A DNA stretch of 64,000 nucleotides from Clostridium amylolyticum (GTDB lineage Bacteria; Bacillota; Clostridia; Clostridiales; Clostridiaceae). The stretch covers positions 185,416 to 249,415 of the forward strand of contig NZ_FQZO01000007.1 in NCBI RefSeq assembly GCF_900142075.1, read 5' to 3'. Both the position numbers and the translations under genes were made by a program. Positions 9,167-18,059 of the stretch are shown here, one piece after another. Every line of letters starts with the position of its first letter. Within the stretch, counting starts at the first letter, position 1. The notes below the pieces were generated by a model, which did no database searches, was not told the origin of the DNA, and saw only the letters and a list, made by a program, of their open reading frames with translations.

Positions 9167-9928
9167 TTACTTTGAAATTAATCTAAAGTATCTTTCAATT
9201 TCCTTGTCCCAAGAATCAAAGGAATGTTGTCCTTCATCCTCAGTAAAATTAAATCTTATGCCTTTATCTTCTAAAAAGTTTATATATCTTTTATTTACCT
9301 CATATAGAGAATCTTTTCTACCACAGTATATATCTAATTCAGGAAGTGTTTTCTTCTCATATAATATTTTATTTGTAAGATAATATATATCATTTTCTTC
9401 ATATACTTTATCATTGCAATCTCCAAAAGCTAATTTCAAATCCATCCTATTTTCATGCTCTATCTTATACTTTGTATCAGCTAAACTTCTTAAACTTCCT
9501 GAAAGACTGCAAATTCCTTTATATTTATCTGGATTTGTTAACCCAAGCTTTAAGGCTCCAAAACCACCCATGGAATATCCTAAAAGGAAATTATATTCTT
9601 TTTGGCTATTAAGCCTTAATGTGTTGCTTAAATATAGTGGCAGCTCTTCTGATAGATAATCAAAATATCTCATTCCATGCTCCATATTTAAATAAAAGCT
9701 ATTTGCCATGCTTGGTATAACTAATATAAGACTATATTTATCCGCATAGTTATAGGCATTAGAATAATCTCCAAAGCTTTCTTCATCTCCATTCTTACCA
9801 TGGAGCATATATACTACCTTACTTTTTTCCACCATACCCTTTCTTATTAGCTTATCTGGTATATAGATTATAGTACTGTTAGGTGAATCTATATATTTTG
9901 AATTTATTTTAAAGATTAGCTTTGCCAT
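9167..9928 (-). CDS. Esterase D/EstA-type alpha/beta hydrolase
   Basis: The 253-aa cytosolic protein has a full catalytic triad: Ser in GYSMGG near 117-122, Asp in YCGRKDSLY near 203, and His in GQHSFDSW near 234. VVYMLHGKNGDEESF near 40 is the oxyanion-hole region of the tributyrin esterase/S-formylglutathione hydrolase group. Its ATG directly follows the TAG of the upstream gene, so the two are translationally coupled and its ribosome-binding site (AAGGAA) is inside that gene. It probably removes acyl groups from the compound handled by this operon. Confidence 0.85.
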   Translation of the reverse strand: MAKLIFKINSKYIDSPNSTIIYIPDKLIRKGMVEKSKVVYMLHGKNGDEESFGDYSNAYNYADKYSLILVIPSMANSFYLNMEHGMRYFDYLSEELPLYLSNTLRLNSQKEYNFLLGYSMGGFGALKLGLTNPDKYKGICSLSGSLRSLADTKYKIEHENRMDLKLAFGDCNDKVYEENDIYYLTNKILYEKKTLPELDIYCGRKDSLYEVNKRYINFLEDKGIRFNFTEDEGQHSFDSWDKEIERYFRLISK

Positions 9929-12031
9929 CTATATTTCCTTAACCTTTAAATCTCCAAACAAGCTTCTCCCTAATGAGTACTTAGCATAACCCACCATTCC
10001 ATAGGAGAGGGTTGAGTCTTTTGCTTCTAATACCTTGTGTCCATCTATGCTAAATATTAATGAATCATCCTTTAACTCAAATTCAAAGATATATTCTTTG
10101 CCTAGCTCCCACTTATAATCTGCTTTTGCTAATACCATTAGCCCATGGTTATTAAGGCATAAGCTCACTTCATTTTCTCCTGTGAAACCTGCATAGTATC
10201 CCTTAAGAGCACCTTGTACTCTACCGCTTATTAAATGGCTTGTTCCATTTTGAGGTATTACAGAGCCAGTTAATTTAACATTTTTGGTGAAATAATTTCC
10301 CGTTACAGCCTCTGCATGGTTAACGGTGATAGCTTCCATATATCCTTGTTCTATGCTCCATGCCCCATGATTGTGTGAAAAAGGAATGATGGATGCAAAT
10401 TCTTTTTTCTGTTTAGAGATTTTTATTTCATAATCTGCTTTTCCAGAGATTTTAAATTCATCAATGTATAGTATGCCTAAATCCTTGTACTTTCCTGGAG
10501 AGTTTCCTTCTAGTAGTATCCCTATTTCATCTACCATGGCTCCATCTAAATCAGGTATGGTAAATTTAATTTCATTCCATCCCTCATCTTTTATAACCAT
10601 GCCTTTTAATAGTATGTCCTCCTTTGTAGTGGTATTTCTCACATAAGGGGATAGATATATACTTTCTCCATTCCATCTTTCTGAATAAACAAACATGGAT
10701 ACTTCTTGACCTGAATAAGCTGTAGGTGAAAATACTGGCATATATCTTTCATCACTAAAATCAGTTCTTCTATAGAAAGGCTTGTAGAAGATCTTGCACT
10801 TTTTCCCTCTTTCCATCCTATCAAATAATACAGCTAAAGAACCATTACCCTTATATGCCTTATCTGTACTATTTTTTAATGAACAGTAGAAGGGATCTGA
10901 TACTCTAAAGTTATGGGTGGATCCGCTTAATTCAAAATCAAAATGTATTTCTCCTTCTTTAAAGCTATCCTTTAAATATTCTGGTATCTCTTCCTTTGCC
11001 AACTTATATCCTAATATGGCAAGCTCCTTTGAATAGGTAGGTATGTCTAAAATATTTAAATATCCTGATATCCCTGAAAGCACCACAGAGTCATTAATAG
11101 GATTTCTATAACAGGATTTAATGCCTTCCAAACCACAAGCTACTCCCATAATGGTGCCTACATTCCCTGCATTACAATCCGTATCCCAGCCACACATAGT
11201 AGCAATTTCTATGGTTCTATTGAAGTCTCCTTCACCATATAAAAGGGAAAGTACACAAACTCCTGCATTGGGTATAATATGGCACACCCCTCTGTATTTA
11301 TCATATCCCCAGTTTTCCTCTAGATACTTCATGCACTTTCTAAAGTCTGTGGGGTGCTTTTTATAGAAATCTATTACCGCCTGGGTTACCTTACTATAGG
11401 TGGATTCCTCAGGAATTACTTCTAAGCCTGCTTCAACTATTTTCATAGGATCTTTCTCATTAAAAGCTTTGGAAATACAAGCGGCTATAAACCTAGCACC
11501 ATTTAATCCTTCCCCATCATGGGATACACTTGCTGCAATCATGGCATAATCTGCAGCCTTTTCTATATTGTTTGGCAGCACTAGTCCCCAGGTGTCTATA
11601 AATATTTGACCACCTATTTGCTCTGCTAGTATTATTCCATTTTGTTCAATGGATCCTGATTTTGGAGCATCAATACCATTTATTAAATTTAGGTATGCAG
11701 TGTGCTCGGTACTGGTGCCGTAACCACCCCACCAGAACATCCCCACTCCTTCTCTTGCATAGTTTAACCATGCCTTTGCCACATGCTGTGGTTTTAATCC
11801 TTCTTTTTGATCTTCATCATATAAAGCTCTTAGAAAGTAAACAGGACCATTAACATCATCATCTGCGGCAAAATTTATGAATTCTTTCACATAATTAGTA
11901 ATATCACCATAGGTTCTTTCTATTCTTTCATAAGTCCAGATAGTAGGTTCTACAGGAGCACCTAACCTAATGCCTGCATTCATTCCTATGAATCCAGCAT
12001 AAACTTTTTCTAAATAATTATGTTGTATCAT
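9929..12031 (-). CDS. Large ADP-ribosylglycohydrolase-family protein with C-terminal beta-sandwich region
   Basis: Residues 1-330 match the ADP-ribosylglycohydrolase fold, with GMNAGIRLGAPVEP near 15, FAADDDVNGP near 53 in place of the S/T-D-D-T motif, SVSHDGEG near 170 and CGWDTDCNAGNVGTIMG near 280, the metal-binding end. Residues about 390-700 are rich in beta strands (for example GNGSLAVLFDRMERG and YIFEFELKDDSLIFSIDGH) and resemble concanavalin-like carbohydrate-binding domains. The 700-aa two-domain form occurs in sugar-utilisation loci rather than as a protein-modifying enzyme. GGAG lies 7 nt upstream of the ATG. It has no signal peptide, so it acts in the cytoplasm after uptake. Substrate unknown. 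Confidence 0.8.
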   Translation of the reverse strand: MIQHNYLEKVYAGFIGMNAGIRLGAPVEPTIWTYERIERTYGDITNYVKEFINFAADDDVNGPVYFLRALYDEDQKEGLKPQHVAKAWLNYAREGVGMFWWGGYGTSTEHTAYLNLINGIDAPKSGSIEQNGIILAEQIGGQIFIDTWGLVLPNNIEKAADYAMIAASVSHDGEGLNGARFIAACISKAFNEKDPMKIVEAGLEVIPEESTYSKVTQAVIDFYKKHPTDFRKCMKYLEENWGYDKYRGVCHIIPNAGVCVLSLLYGEGDFNRTIEIATMCGWDTDCNAGNVGTIMGVACGLEGIKSCYRNPINDSVVLSGISGYLNILDIPTYSKELAILGYKLAKEEIPEYLKDSFKEGEIHFDFELSGSTHNFRVSDPFYCSLKNSTDKAYKGNGSLAVLFDRMERGKKCKIFYKPFYRRTDFSDERYMPVFSPTAYSGQEVSMFVYSERWNGESIYLSPYVRNTTTKEDILLKGMVIKDEGWNEIKFTIPDLDGAMVDEIGILLEGNSPGKYKDLGILYIDEFKISGKADYEIKISKQKKEFASIIPFSHNHGAWSIEQGYMEAITVNHAEAVTGNYFTKNVKLTGSVIPQNGTSHLISGRVQGALKGYYAGFTGENEVSLCLNNHGLMVLAKADYKWELGKEYIFEFELKDDSLIFSIDGHKVLEAKDSTLSYGMVGYAKYSLGRSLFGDLKVKEI

Positions 12032-12044
12032 ATAATTCTCCTTT

Positions 12045-12075
12045 TTTAAAAAGCGGCAAATAAATTGCCGCTTTG
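12045..12075 (-). terminator. Internal terminator/attenuator after the solute-binding protein gene
   Basis: On the minus strand the arms AAAGCGGCAA (12074-12065) and TTGCCGCTTT (12059-12050) form a 10-bp stem with a 5-nt loop followed by a run of U, then immediately the ribosome-binding site of the next gene. Partial termination here would keep the transporter genes expressed above the downstream enzymes. Confidence 0.75.
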
Positions 12076-12080
12076 TTGTT

Positions 12081-13550
12081 TTATTTACCTAATGTCTTTT
12101 CTAAATAAGGGGTAAATTCTGTGCCTCCAGCAGCATTCCATTTTTGTACAAATTCATCAAAGGCACTTATAGGCTTAACTCCTCTAATTATGTCTGAAGC
12201 ATATTCTTTATAAACAGCCTTCATCGCATCCCATTGTGGTGTTAACTCTGCAGGTATAATAACGTTAGTATCCTGCTTATAGTATTGTTTAGCCTTTTCA
12301 AGAGAATCTAGAGCTGGCTTTGACATTATTGGGTTAGCTAATTCTGGCTTTGGCTCAAACTTATTTAAAGTTTCGAAGAATCTTGGCCACCATTCGCTGA
12401 ATTTATCTGTATAAACTATCTTTCCATCTTTCTCAGTGTAATGAACATCTTTTATTCCTAACTTGTCAAGTTTCATACCTTCTGGGCCAGCCATAAAATC
12501 TAGCACAGCAAAAGCAGCATCTTTAACTTTGGATTGTGAATTTATAGCAAATCCTCTTGATTCTTTAGTTACATCCACTGAAAGATATGCTTGTGAAACA
12601 CCTTTTGCAGGAGGTAAAACTACTAATTCTGCTTCTTTTCCATGAGTTTGAGTCATTTTATTGTTGTATACATCTATAACTTTTCCTGCTGTAGCAGCTA
12701 CGAAAGAAGATTGTCCTTCATAAAAGGATTTTTCCATAGCATCCCACTTTTTGGTGATATATTCTGGGTCTATTAAGCCTTCTTTATATAATTTTGCAAA
12801 ATACTCAAGTTTGTCTCTTTCAAATTTAGTAGCCTTGGAGAAAACCCATTTATTATCTACTTTAACCACTGTGGCTGTAACACCAAAGGCATGATTAAAT
12901 ACACTATCCATTCTAGTTAAATCTCCATCTGAAGTTATAGCATATTTAGCTAGCTTTTTATCCACAATTTCCTTAAACATCTTTTCGTAGTTTTCTGTGG
13001 TTGGATTTGCTACCACTTCTTTATAGCTATCTAGCTTATCTGCTATATCTTTTCTCATAACAGGAGTACTAACTCTAGCTGGGGCAAGCCATAATAAATA
13101 TGGATAATTTTTCATTTTCTCTTTATTATGATCTTCTAGTACATTCTTGATATTCTTTGACTTTTCAATATAGGGGTTTAAGTCTTCTAACATTCCATCA
13201 TTGGATATAGGTAAATCTCCACCTTGGAAGTAGATGATATCTGGTGAAATCTGTCCAGTTCTAAAGGCTAAGGGTACTGCTTCACCATAGGTTCCAGTAG
13301 GAGCTTCAAGGTATTCTAGCTTTACAAATTTGTTTTCTTTGGCAAGTCCAGCTTCAATTTGTTCCACTAACTTTTTCACATCTTCATCCTTTGGACTTAC
13401 ATCTTTAGTTATGATGGAAACTTTTACTGGATTGTCCTTTGTACCTATGTTTTGTGCACCTCCGGCAGTTTCTTTTGGAGTTTTGTTACAACCTGCCAAC
13501 AAAGCAGAAGTCATAAGAGCAGCTAAAAAAACAGACATAATTTTTTTCAT
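12081..13550 (-). CDS. Extracellular solute-binding lipoprotein of an LplA-type carbohydrate ABC importer
   Basis: The 489-aa protein starts with a lipoprotein signal peptide (MKKIMSVF...LLAGCNK; lipobox LAGC with Cys21), followed by a Lys/Gly-rich linker and a family 1 solute-binding fold resembling LplA/YtcQ proteins that feed oligosaccharides or complex glycosides to LplBC permeases. It is anchored outside the membrane. The two permease genes lie 25 bp upstream, and no ATPase is encoded in the operon, as is usual for these importers, which share a general MsmK/MsmX-type ATPase. Confidence 0.9.
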   Translation of the reverse strand: MKKIMSVFLAALMTSALLAGCNKTPKETAGGAQNIGTKDNPVKVSIITKDVSPKDEDVKKLVEQIEAGLAKENKFVKLEYLEAPTGTYGEAVPLAFRTGQISPDIIYFQGGDLPISNDGMLEDLNPYIEKSKNIKNVLEDHNKEKMKNYPYLLWLAPARVSTPVMRKDIADKLDSYKEVVANPTTENYEKMFKEIVDKKLAKYAITSDGDLTRMDSVFNHAFGVTATVVKVDNKWVFSKATKFERDKLEYFAKLYKEGLIDPEYITKKWDAMEKSFYEGQSSFVAATAGKVIDVYNNKMTQTHGKEAELVVLPPAKGVSQAYLSVDVTKESRGFAINSQSKVKDAAFAVLDFMAGPEGMKLDKLGIKDVHYTEKDGKIVYTDKFSEWWPRFFETLNKFEPKPELANPIMSKPALDSLEKAKQYYKQDTNVIIPAELTPQWDAMKAVYKEYASDIIRGVKPISAFDEFVQKWNAAGGTEFTPYLEKTLGK

Positions 13551-13575
13551 TACTTTCCCTCCATATATATAACTT

Positions 13576-14466
13576 TTATTCTTTAACTCCTCCAGCCATT
13601 ACATCCCCAGCATAATATTTAAGAACTAATGGATAGAGTATTAGTATCGGTATTATTGCAACTATAATAGTTGCGTATTTCAGTGCATTATAGTCTAGCT
13701 TTGCCAGCTCGTTGTAGTTAAGTATATTTTGTGCTCCCAGGATGGATACTGTATCATCTAACACTATAAACTGCCTTAGTATTACTTGAAGAGTAGTTTT
13801 CTTAGCATCACCTATATAGATGCTTGCCTTGAAATATTCATTCCATCTTACAACGGCATAAAACATGGTTATAGTAGCTATCCCTGCTTTGGATAGTGGC
13901 CAAATTATTTTAAACAACATTTTTATATGTCCACACCCATCAATTTCAGCAGCCTCTATTATTTCTTTTGGTACTTCATTAAAAAACCTCATCATTATAA
14001 TTAAATAGTATACGTTTACCGCATTTACTAGAATTACTGACCATCTGCTCCCCATAAGTCCAATATCTTTAATAACAAGATATTCGGGTACTATACCAGG
14101 ATCAAATAACATCATAAATATAAGAAATACCATTAAAAGTTTTTTAAATACTAGCCCCGGTCTAGTTAAAACATAGGCTGCTGTGGTAGTTAATAACATA
14201 TTTATAAGTGTTCCTACTACGGTGATGAAGATAGAATTTAGCAGGGATGGTACTAGCACTGGATGGCTTAGTATCACCTTATAATTTATTAAGCTTAATT
14301 TCTTTGGTATGATCTCTAATCCTGACATTTTAGTGGATACTGATGGATCTGATAAAGAAACTGCAAGAATATTAAGCAGTGGTATTAACATGGTTAATGT
14401 TATAAATGTAAAGATAATTATTAAAATGAGCTGGTAAAAACTAAACTTTTTTATTATTTTTTTCAT
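13576..14466 (-). CDS. Carbohydrate ABC transporter permease, LplC/YtcP type
   Basis: This 296-aa inner membrane subunit has six predicted helices and the MalG-like EAA loop EAAEIDGCGHIKMLFKIIWPLSKAG near 168-192 that contacts the ATPase. The N-terminus (FTFITLTMLIPLLNILAVSLS) and the GGVKE C-terminus are typical of the LplC/YtcP branch. Its start is 1 bp after the stop of the partner permease, so the pair is coupled. Confidence 0.92.
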   Translation of the reverse strand: MKKIIKKFSFYQLILIIIFTFITLTMLIPLLNILAVSLSDPSVSTKMSGLEIIPKKLSLINYKVILSHPVLVPSLLNSIFITVVGTLINMLLTTTAAYVLTRPGLVFKKLLMVFLIFMMLFDPGIVPEYLVIKDIGLMGSRWSVILVNAVNVYYLIIMMRFFNEVPKEIIEAAEIDGCGHIKMLFKIIWPLSKAGIATITMFYAVVRWNEYFKASIYIGDAKKTTLQVILRQFIVLDDTVSILGAQNILNYNELAKLDYNALKYATIIVAIIPILILYPLVLKYYAGDVMAGGVKE

Positions 14467-14467
14467 C

Positions 14468-15436
14468 CTACCAAACTCCTTTTCCTGTTAACTTTTTAGA
14501 GATAAAGTGAGTGGTTAACACTAAAAACACCCCTACTACCCCTTTAACAAATCCCACTGCAGTACCTAAGGAGTATTGTCCGTTTATTACTCCTATTCTA
14601 TAGATATAGGTATCTAAAATGTCGATCTTACTGTTTACTGCATCATTGGTGAAGTTAAGAACTTGATCAAATCCAGCATTTAAGAAGAATCCTAGGTTTA
14701 AAATAAACATTGTTACCATTGGTATTACTAGGGCAGGTAGAATAATATACTTAATTATGTTCAACCTGTTAGCTCCATCAATCTTTGCTGCTTCATAGAT
14801 GCTTGGACTAATTGAAATAATGGCAGCGTAATATATTATGGAATCCCATCCTATACTTCTCCAGGCTTCTGAAAACAGTAACACCCATCTTATGCTCCCC
14901 TTATCTGTCATAAAGCTCACTGAAGGCATATTAAATATATTTAATATTTGATTTACCCCTCCATTGGATGGGGATAAAAAGGATATCCAAATTCCTGCTA
15001 TTACTACCCAGGATAAAAAGTGTGGTAAAAAGGATACTATCTGAACATATTTTCTAAATATGGTGCTTCTTAATTCTGCTAGTAAAATCGCAAACAATAC
15101 CACAAAAGGGAAAAGCAGTACATATTTCATAAAGCTGATTATTAAAGTATTGGTTAAAATCACTTTTATGGATGGCGATTTAAAAATAAGTTGAAAATAC
15201 TTTAACCCCACAAACTTCCAGGGTCCAACGGCTTTATAATCATAAAAAGCTAATTTCATGTTTAAAATAGGCCACAATCTAAAGATGAAAAAATATATTA
15301 AAGTTGGCGCTATCAGTAAATATAAAATTCTATCTTTTTTTATTTGTGCCATTTTTTCATTTAATGGCGACTTTTCCGTTTTTCTGCTTAATGATAGTTT
15401 TTCACCTTTTTTGTTTAATGATAATCTTTCCACCAT
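14468..15436 (-). CDS. Carbohydrate ABC transporter permease, LplB/YteP type, with repetitive N-terminal extension
   Basis: The 322-aa permease has six helices and the EAA loop YEAAKIDGANRLNIIKYIILP near 213-233. It forms the importer channel with the next gene. GGAGGG precedes the ATG at 15436. Residues 5-30 are an unusual hydrophilic extension made of nine-residue near repeats (LSLNKKGEK, LSLSRKTEK, SPLNEKMAQ), reflected in the DNA as 27-bp units; the usual family start would be near the Met at residue 29. The strong ribosome-binding site argues that the extension is translated. Confidence 0.9.
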   Translation of the reverse strand: MVERLSLNKKGEKLSLSRKTEKSPLNEKMAQIKKDRILYLLIAPTLIYFFIFRLWPILNMKLAFYDYKAVGPWKFVGLKYFQLIFKSPSIKVILTNTLIISFMKYVLLFPFVVLFAILLAELRSTIFRKYVQIVSFLPHFLSWVVIAGIWISFLSPSNGGVNQILNIFNMPSVSFMTDKGSIRWVLLFSEAWRSIGWDSIIYYAAIISISPSIYEAAKIDGANRLNIIKYIILPALVIPMVTMFILNLGFFLNAGFDQVLNFTNDAVNSKIDILDTYIYRIGVINGQYSLGTAVGFVKGVVGVFLVLTTHFISKKLTGKGVW

Positions 15437-15448
15437 TACCCTCCTCTC

Positions 15449-15760
15449 TTATGGTATTAAAATATCAAAAAGCGGGGCGTGCTGCTGGGCTCCATAAACG
15501 TCTCTATCCCCTGCTGTTCCCGATGATATTCTTCTATTCATGGTTATCTTAATGCCTAAGCCTTTATCAAAGAAAACTAGTTCTGTGATTTCCTCTTTTC
15601 TTATTTTATATAGCTTTGAAATACTCTCTAATGTAATGGTATTGGAATCCACAACTCTTTTGTATGTATCATAATTATCAAATAGTATGTCCAAGGTTAT
15701 AGAGAAGGGTCCGCTGTTCTTGCTCCTTAAAACCTTTGCCAAATCTACTAATCTATCCAT
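15449..15760 (-). CDS. DUF4387 (AtuA-associated) protein
   Basis: The 103-aa protein matches DUF4387 through LAKVLRSKNSGPFSITLDILF at the N-terminus and SGTAGDRDVYGAQQHAPLFDI at the C-terminus. This family is almost always encoded next to a DUF1446/AtuA-like protein, as here, where the two genes overlap by 8 bp. The pair may form a single two-subunit enzyme; activity is not known. Confidence 0.85.
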   Translation of the reverse strand: MDRLVDLAKVLRSKNSGPFSITLDILFDNYDTYKRVVDSNTITLESISKLYKIRKEEITELVFFDKGLGIKITMNRRISSGTAGDRDVYGAQQHAPLFDILIP

Positions 15761-17123
15761 GTTTAACCTCCCTATATTCTATAGGAAATACTTCTTTTCC
15801 ATCCTTTACTTCCATTAAATGATATACACTAAATTCATACACTGGCCCAAAATTAATATCGCTAGGTGAAAAAGGGAATGCCAGGTTTCCTGAAGTAGAT
15901 TTTCTTCCTTTATATCCATAATGCATGAAAGAAGATCTAACGGAGCTGCAGATGGCTGAAGCTAGTTCTTGGGTTTTTGCTAAAACCTCAAATACCACTC
16001 CTGCTTCTTTTGAAATTTCTTCATTAGGTTCTAAGTCTCCCATAACACCATTAATTCCATAATTTATAAAGTTAATTTTATAATGGCTTTCTGGAATCTC
16101 TGAAAAATATTCTTTAACTCCTTGTATCACTAAGCCTTCTACTTCCTCTAGCTTATTGATAAGCAATGGATCTCTAACACCTGCCACCACAAAGGTTCTA
16201 TATAATATCTTCCTTGCTCCTTCAAGCTTTATATAATATTTAGGTGTTTTTATGAGCTTGCTGTTTTTAACCCTTACAGTGCTGTCATCTATGGCTGTAA
16301 ACTCACAGGATTCTAGGTGTAATTCTATACCTGGTCCCTTTAAAATGTATGGATGATCCTTTTCGTAAAAGGTATGTGCTGCTACACTAGTTGGTGTGCA
16401 TTTTCTTAAAGGATTTGTGGGATAAACATAAAAGCTATCTTCTTCAATAACCCCCATAATACAATCCTTGGTGGTTCCCGGTTCTGCACACAAAGCACCA
16501 CATTCTAATATCTTTCCTAAGTGATAAGATAAGGCTGGGTCACATCCATTATAGATTCCTACTGCAGCAAAGGGAGCAGGATCATAGGCTCTTCCACATA
16601 CGATAATTTCAGCTTTTTCTTTTAAGGCTTCAATTATAGGTTCATCTCCCATTTGAGCCACAATACTTTTTGTTGTGTCTATAATCTCATCATTTAGCTT
16701 TGGTATATTAGTACCCATATCTAATACTTGTCCCAATTTATTGGATTTTTTTACTCTCTCATTGTCAATATCTGCCCAAATAATTGCTAACTTTGTATTT
16801 ATCTTTTCTTCTTCTAAAATTTCATTTATAATATCTAAAGTCCATTCTGTGTGAACCTTTGCTCCTGAGCCGCCAGCAGAGCCAATGATAAGAGGAATGT
16901 TAAGCTCTCTGCTACCTTTAATTAATAATAATAAGTCCTTTTTACAAGCCATCCTGCTTACTATAGAAACCCCTGCCCCTAGCTTGTGTGGACCTGCATC
17001 CGTAGAGCCTGCATCCACCACTATAGCATCCGGTTTATCCTCTAGCCCTTTCTGAAATGACTCCACTGGAAATCCATATCCCAATATTCCACAAGGAGAT
17101 AATATTTTTATTTTTTTACTCAT
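15753..17123 (-). CDS. DUF1446 acyclic terpene utilisation AtuA-like protein
   Basis: The conserved N-terminus is KIKILSPCGILGYGFPVESFQ, and GSAGGSGAKVHTEW near 90 and AEIIVCGRAYDPAPFAAVG near 180 are family hallmarks. The ATG at 17123 is preceded by AAGGAGG with 6-nt spacing; an earlier in-frame start lies upstream of that site and is rejected, leaving 456 aa. Despite the family name, terpene degradation is documented only for the pseudomonad Atu system; in Firmicutes these proteins sit in sugar-importer loci. It overlaps the regulator gene by 8 bp and the DUF4387 gene by 8 bp, so all three are coupled. Confidence 0.82.
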   Translation of the reverse strand: MSKKIKILSPCGILGYGFPVESFQKGLEDKPDAIVVDAGSTDAGPHKLGAGVSIVSRMACKKDLLLLIKGSRELNIPLIIGSAGGSGAKVHTEWTLDIINEILEEEKINTKLAIIWADIDNERVKKSNKLGQVLDMGTNIPKLNDEIIDTTKSIVAQMGDEPIIEALKEKAEIIVCGRAYDPAPFAAVGIYNGCDPALSYHLGKILECGALCAEPGTTKDCIMGVIEEDSFYVYPTNPLRKCTPTSVAAHTFYEKDHPYILKGPGIELHLESCEFTAIDDSTVRVKNSKLIKTPKYYIKLEGARKILYRTFVVAGVRDPLLINKLEEVEGLVIQGVKEYFSEIPESHYKINFINYGINGVMGDLEPNEEISKEAGVVFEVLAKTQELASAICSSVRSSFMHYGYKGRKSTSGNLAFPFSPSDINFGPVYEFSVYHLMEVKDGKEVFPIEYREVKHG

Positions 17124-17817
17124 TTTTCTCCTCCTTTGTAATATCATTTTTACTGATTATTTGTTTTACCTTTCTTAAGTGATAGCTTAATGCTTCTCTT
17201 GCTTCTACCACATCTCTATTATAAATAGCATTAATTAATCCCTTGTGTTCTTCTATTATTTCTAACTTTCTTTCTCTCTTCTTATTACTCTTTTCTCCTA
17301 ACTCTTCAATTAATCCATAGTAGTTATCAATGAAGTTTATTAAAAGAATATTCTTAGATAGTTCAGCTATTTTAAGATGGAAATTATAGTCCATAATGTT
17401 GTAGCTTTCATCGTCTACTTTTACTCCATTTAGATAATTTTTTATTTCTACTATCTCTTCATCTTTAGCTCTTTGAATAGCCAGCTCAACAGTTCTTAAT
17501 TCCAATGCTTCTCTTAATTCCACAAGATCCATGTAAGTGGCATCTTTTAAAGACTCTGTTATAGATTGATTAGCTTTCTTATAATCTTCTAATTCTCTTA
17601 TATAGGTTCCATCTTTAGGCTTTCTGCTGATAAAGCCTTGGAACTGCAGTATAGTTAAAGCTTCTCTAAGAATTCCTCGACTAACGCCTAATTGTTCAGC
17701 AAAAATATTCTCTGGCGGCAGTTTGTCCCCAGGCTTTAATTCTTCTGATTCAATTAATCCAATAATCTGTTTTACCACCATCTCAGATAAGTTTTGAGCT
17801 TTAACCTGTTTAAACAT
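17116..17817 (-). CDS. GntR-family (FadR subfamily) transcriptional regulator of the catabolic operon
   Basis: Residues 5-75 form a winged helix with KLPPENIFAEQLGVSRGILREALTILQFQGFI, and residues about 90-225 form the all-helical FCD ligand domain (VELREALELRTVELAI, then His-containing helices). The ATG at 17817 lies 5 nt after GGAGGAG; a TTG five codons earlier overlaps that site and is rejected. Product is 233 aa. As first gene of the operon it most likely represses it and is released by a pathway intermediate. A matching operator lies upstream. Confidence 0.9.
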   Translation of the reverse strand: MFKQVKAQNLSEMVVKQIIGLIESEELKPGDKLPPENIFAEQLGVSRGILREALTILQFQGFISRKPKDGTYIRELEDYKKANQSITESLKDATYMDLVELREALELRTVELAIQRAKDEEIVEIKNYLNGVKVDDESYNIMDYNFHLKIAELSKNILLINFIDNYYGLIEELGEKSNKKRERKLEIIEEHKGLINAIYNRDVVEAREALSYHLRKVKQIISKNDITKEEKNE

Positions 17818-17863
17818 TTTTCTCCTCCACAACTAAATACTATTTTATATTGTAATATTGTTT

Positions 17864-17948
17864 AATTGTTTAACAATTAACTTTAAAAATATATAACGAT
17901 TAATATCGTTTACATTTTCAATATAGCACATTTTTTTCGTATGCACAA
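17864..17948 (-). promoter_or_regulatory. Promoter and candidate GntR operators of the catabolic operon
   Basis: Reading the minus strand, TTGTGC (17948-17943), a 17-nt spacer and TATATT (17925-17920) with an extended TGC make a plausible promoter. Downstream, AACGAT-TAAT-ATCGTT (17895-17910) is a perfect inverted repeat near the start point, and AATTGTTTAACAATT (17864-17878) fits the FadR-subfamily operator pattern TNGTNNNACNA exactly. Both suit autorepression by the adjacent GntR gene. Confidence 0.55.
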
Positions 17949-18059
17949 TACACCTTTTGAATATTCTTAATATTTATATATTATTTATCATCCCCCCTTG
18001 ATTTTCATAAAAGTTCTGTTACTATATAAGTTGATACAATTATCAAATAATATTAATAT
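17949..18059 (+). promoter_or_regulatory. Promoter region of the ABC-F gene
   Basis: The best candidate is TTGATA (18031-18036), a 17-bp spacer and TAATAT (18054-18059), which starts transcripts near 18066. A weaker upstream candidate is TTGATT (17998-18003) with CTATAT (18022-18027), starting near 18035. Only the second would place the GAGGTG at 18060 inside the transcript. Confidence 0.5.

Noticed and set aside
10464..11853. Several plus-strand open frames opposite the large ADP-ribosylglycohydrolase gene
   Set aside because: They lack ribosome-binding sites and motifs, and the opposite strand is clearly coding over the whole stretch.
15753..17123. Terpene degradation pathway suggested by the AtuA-like name
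   Set aside because: None of the other atu/liu genes are present; the neighbours are sugar-importer and glycosidase-type genes.
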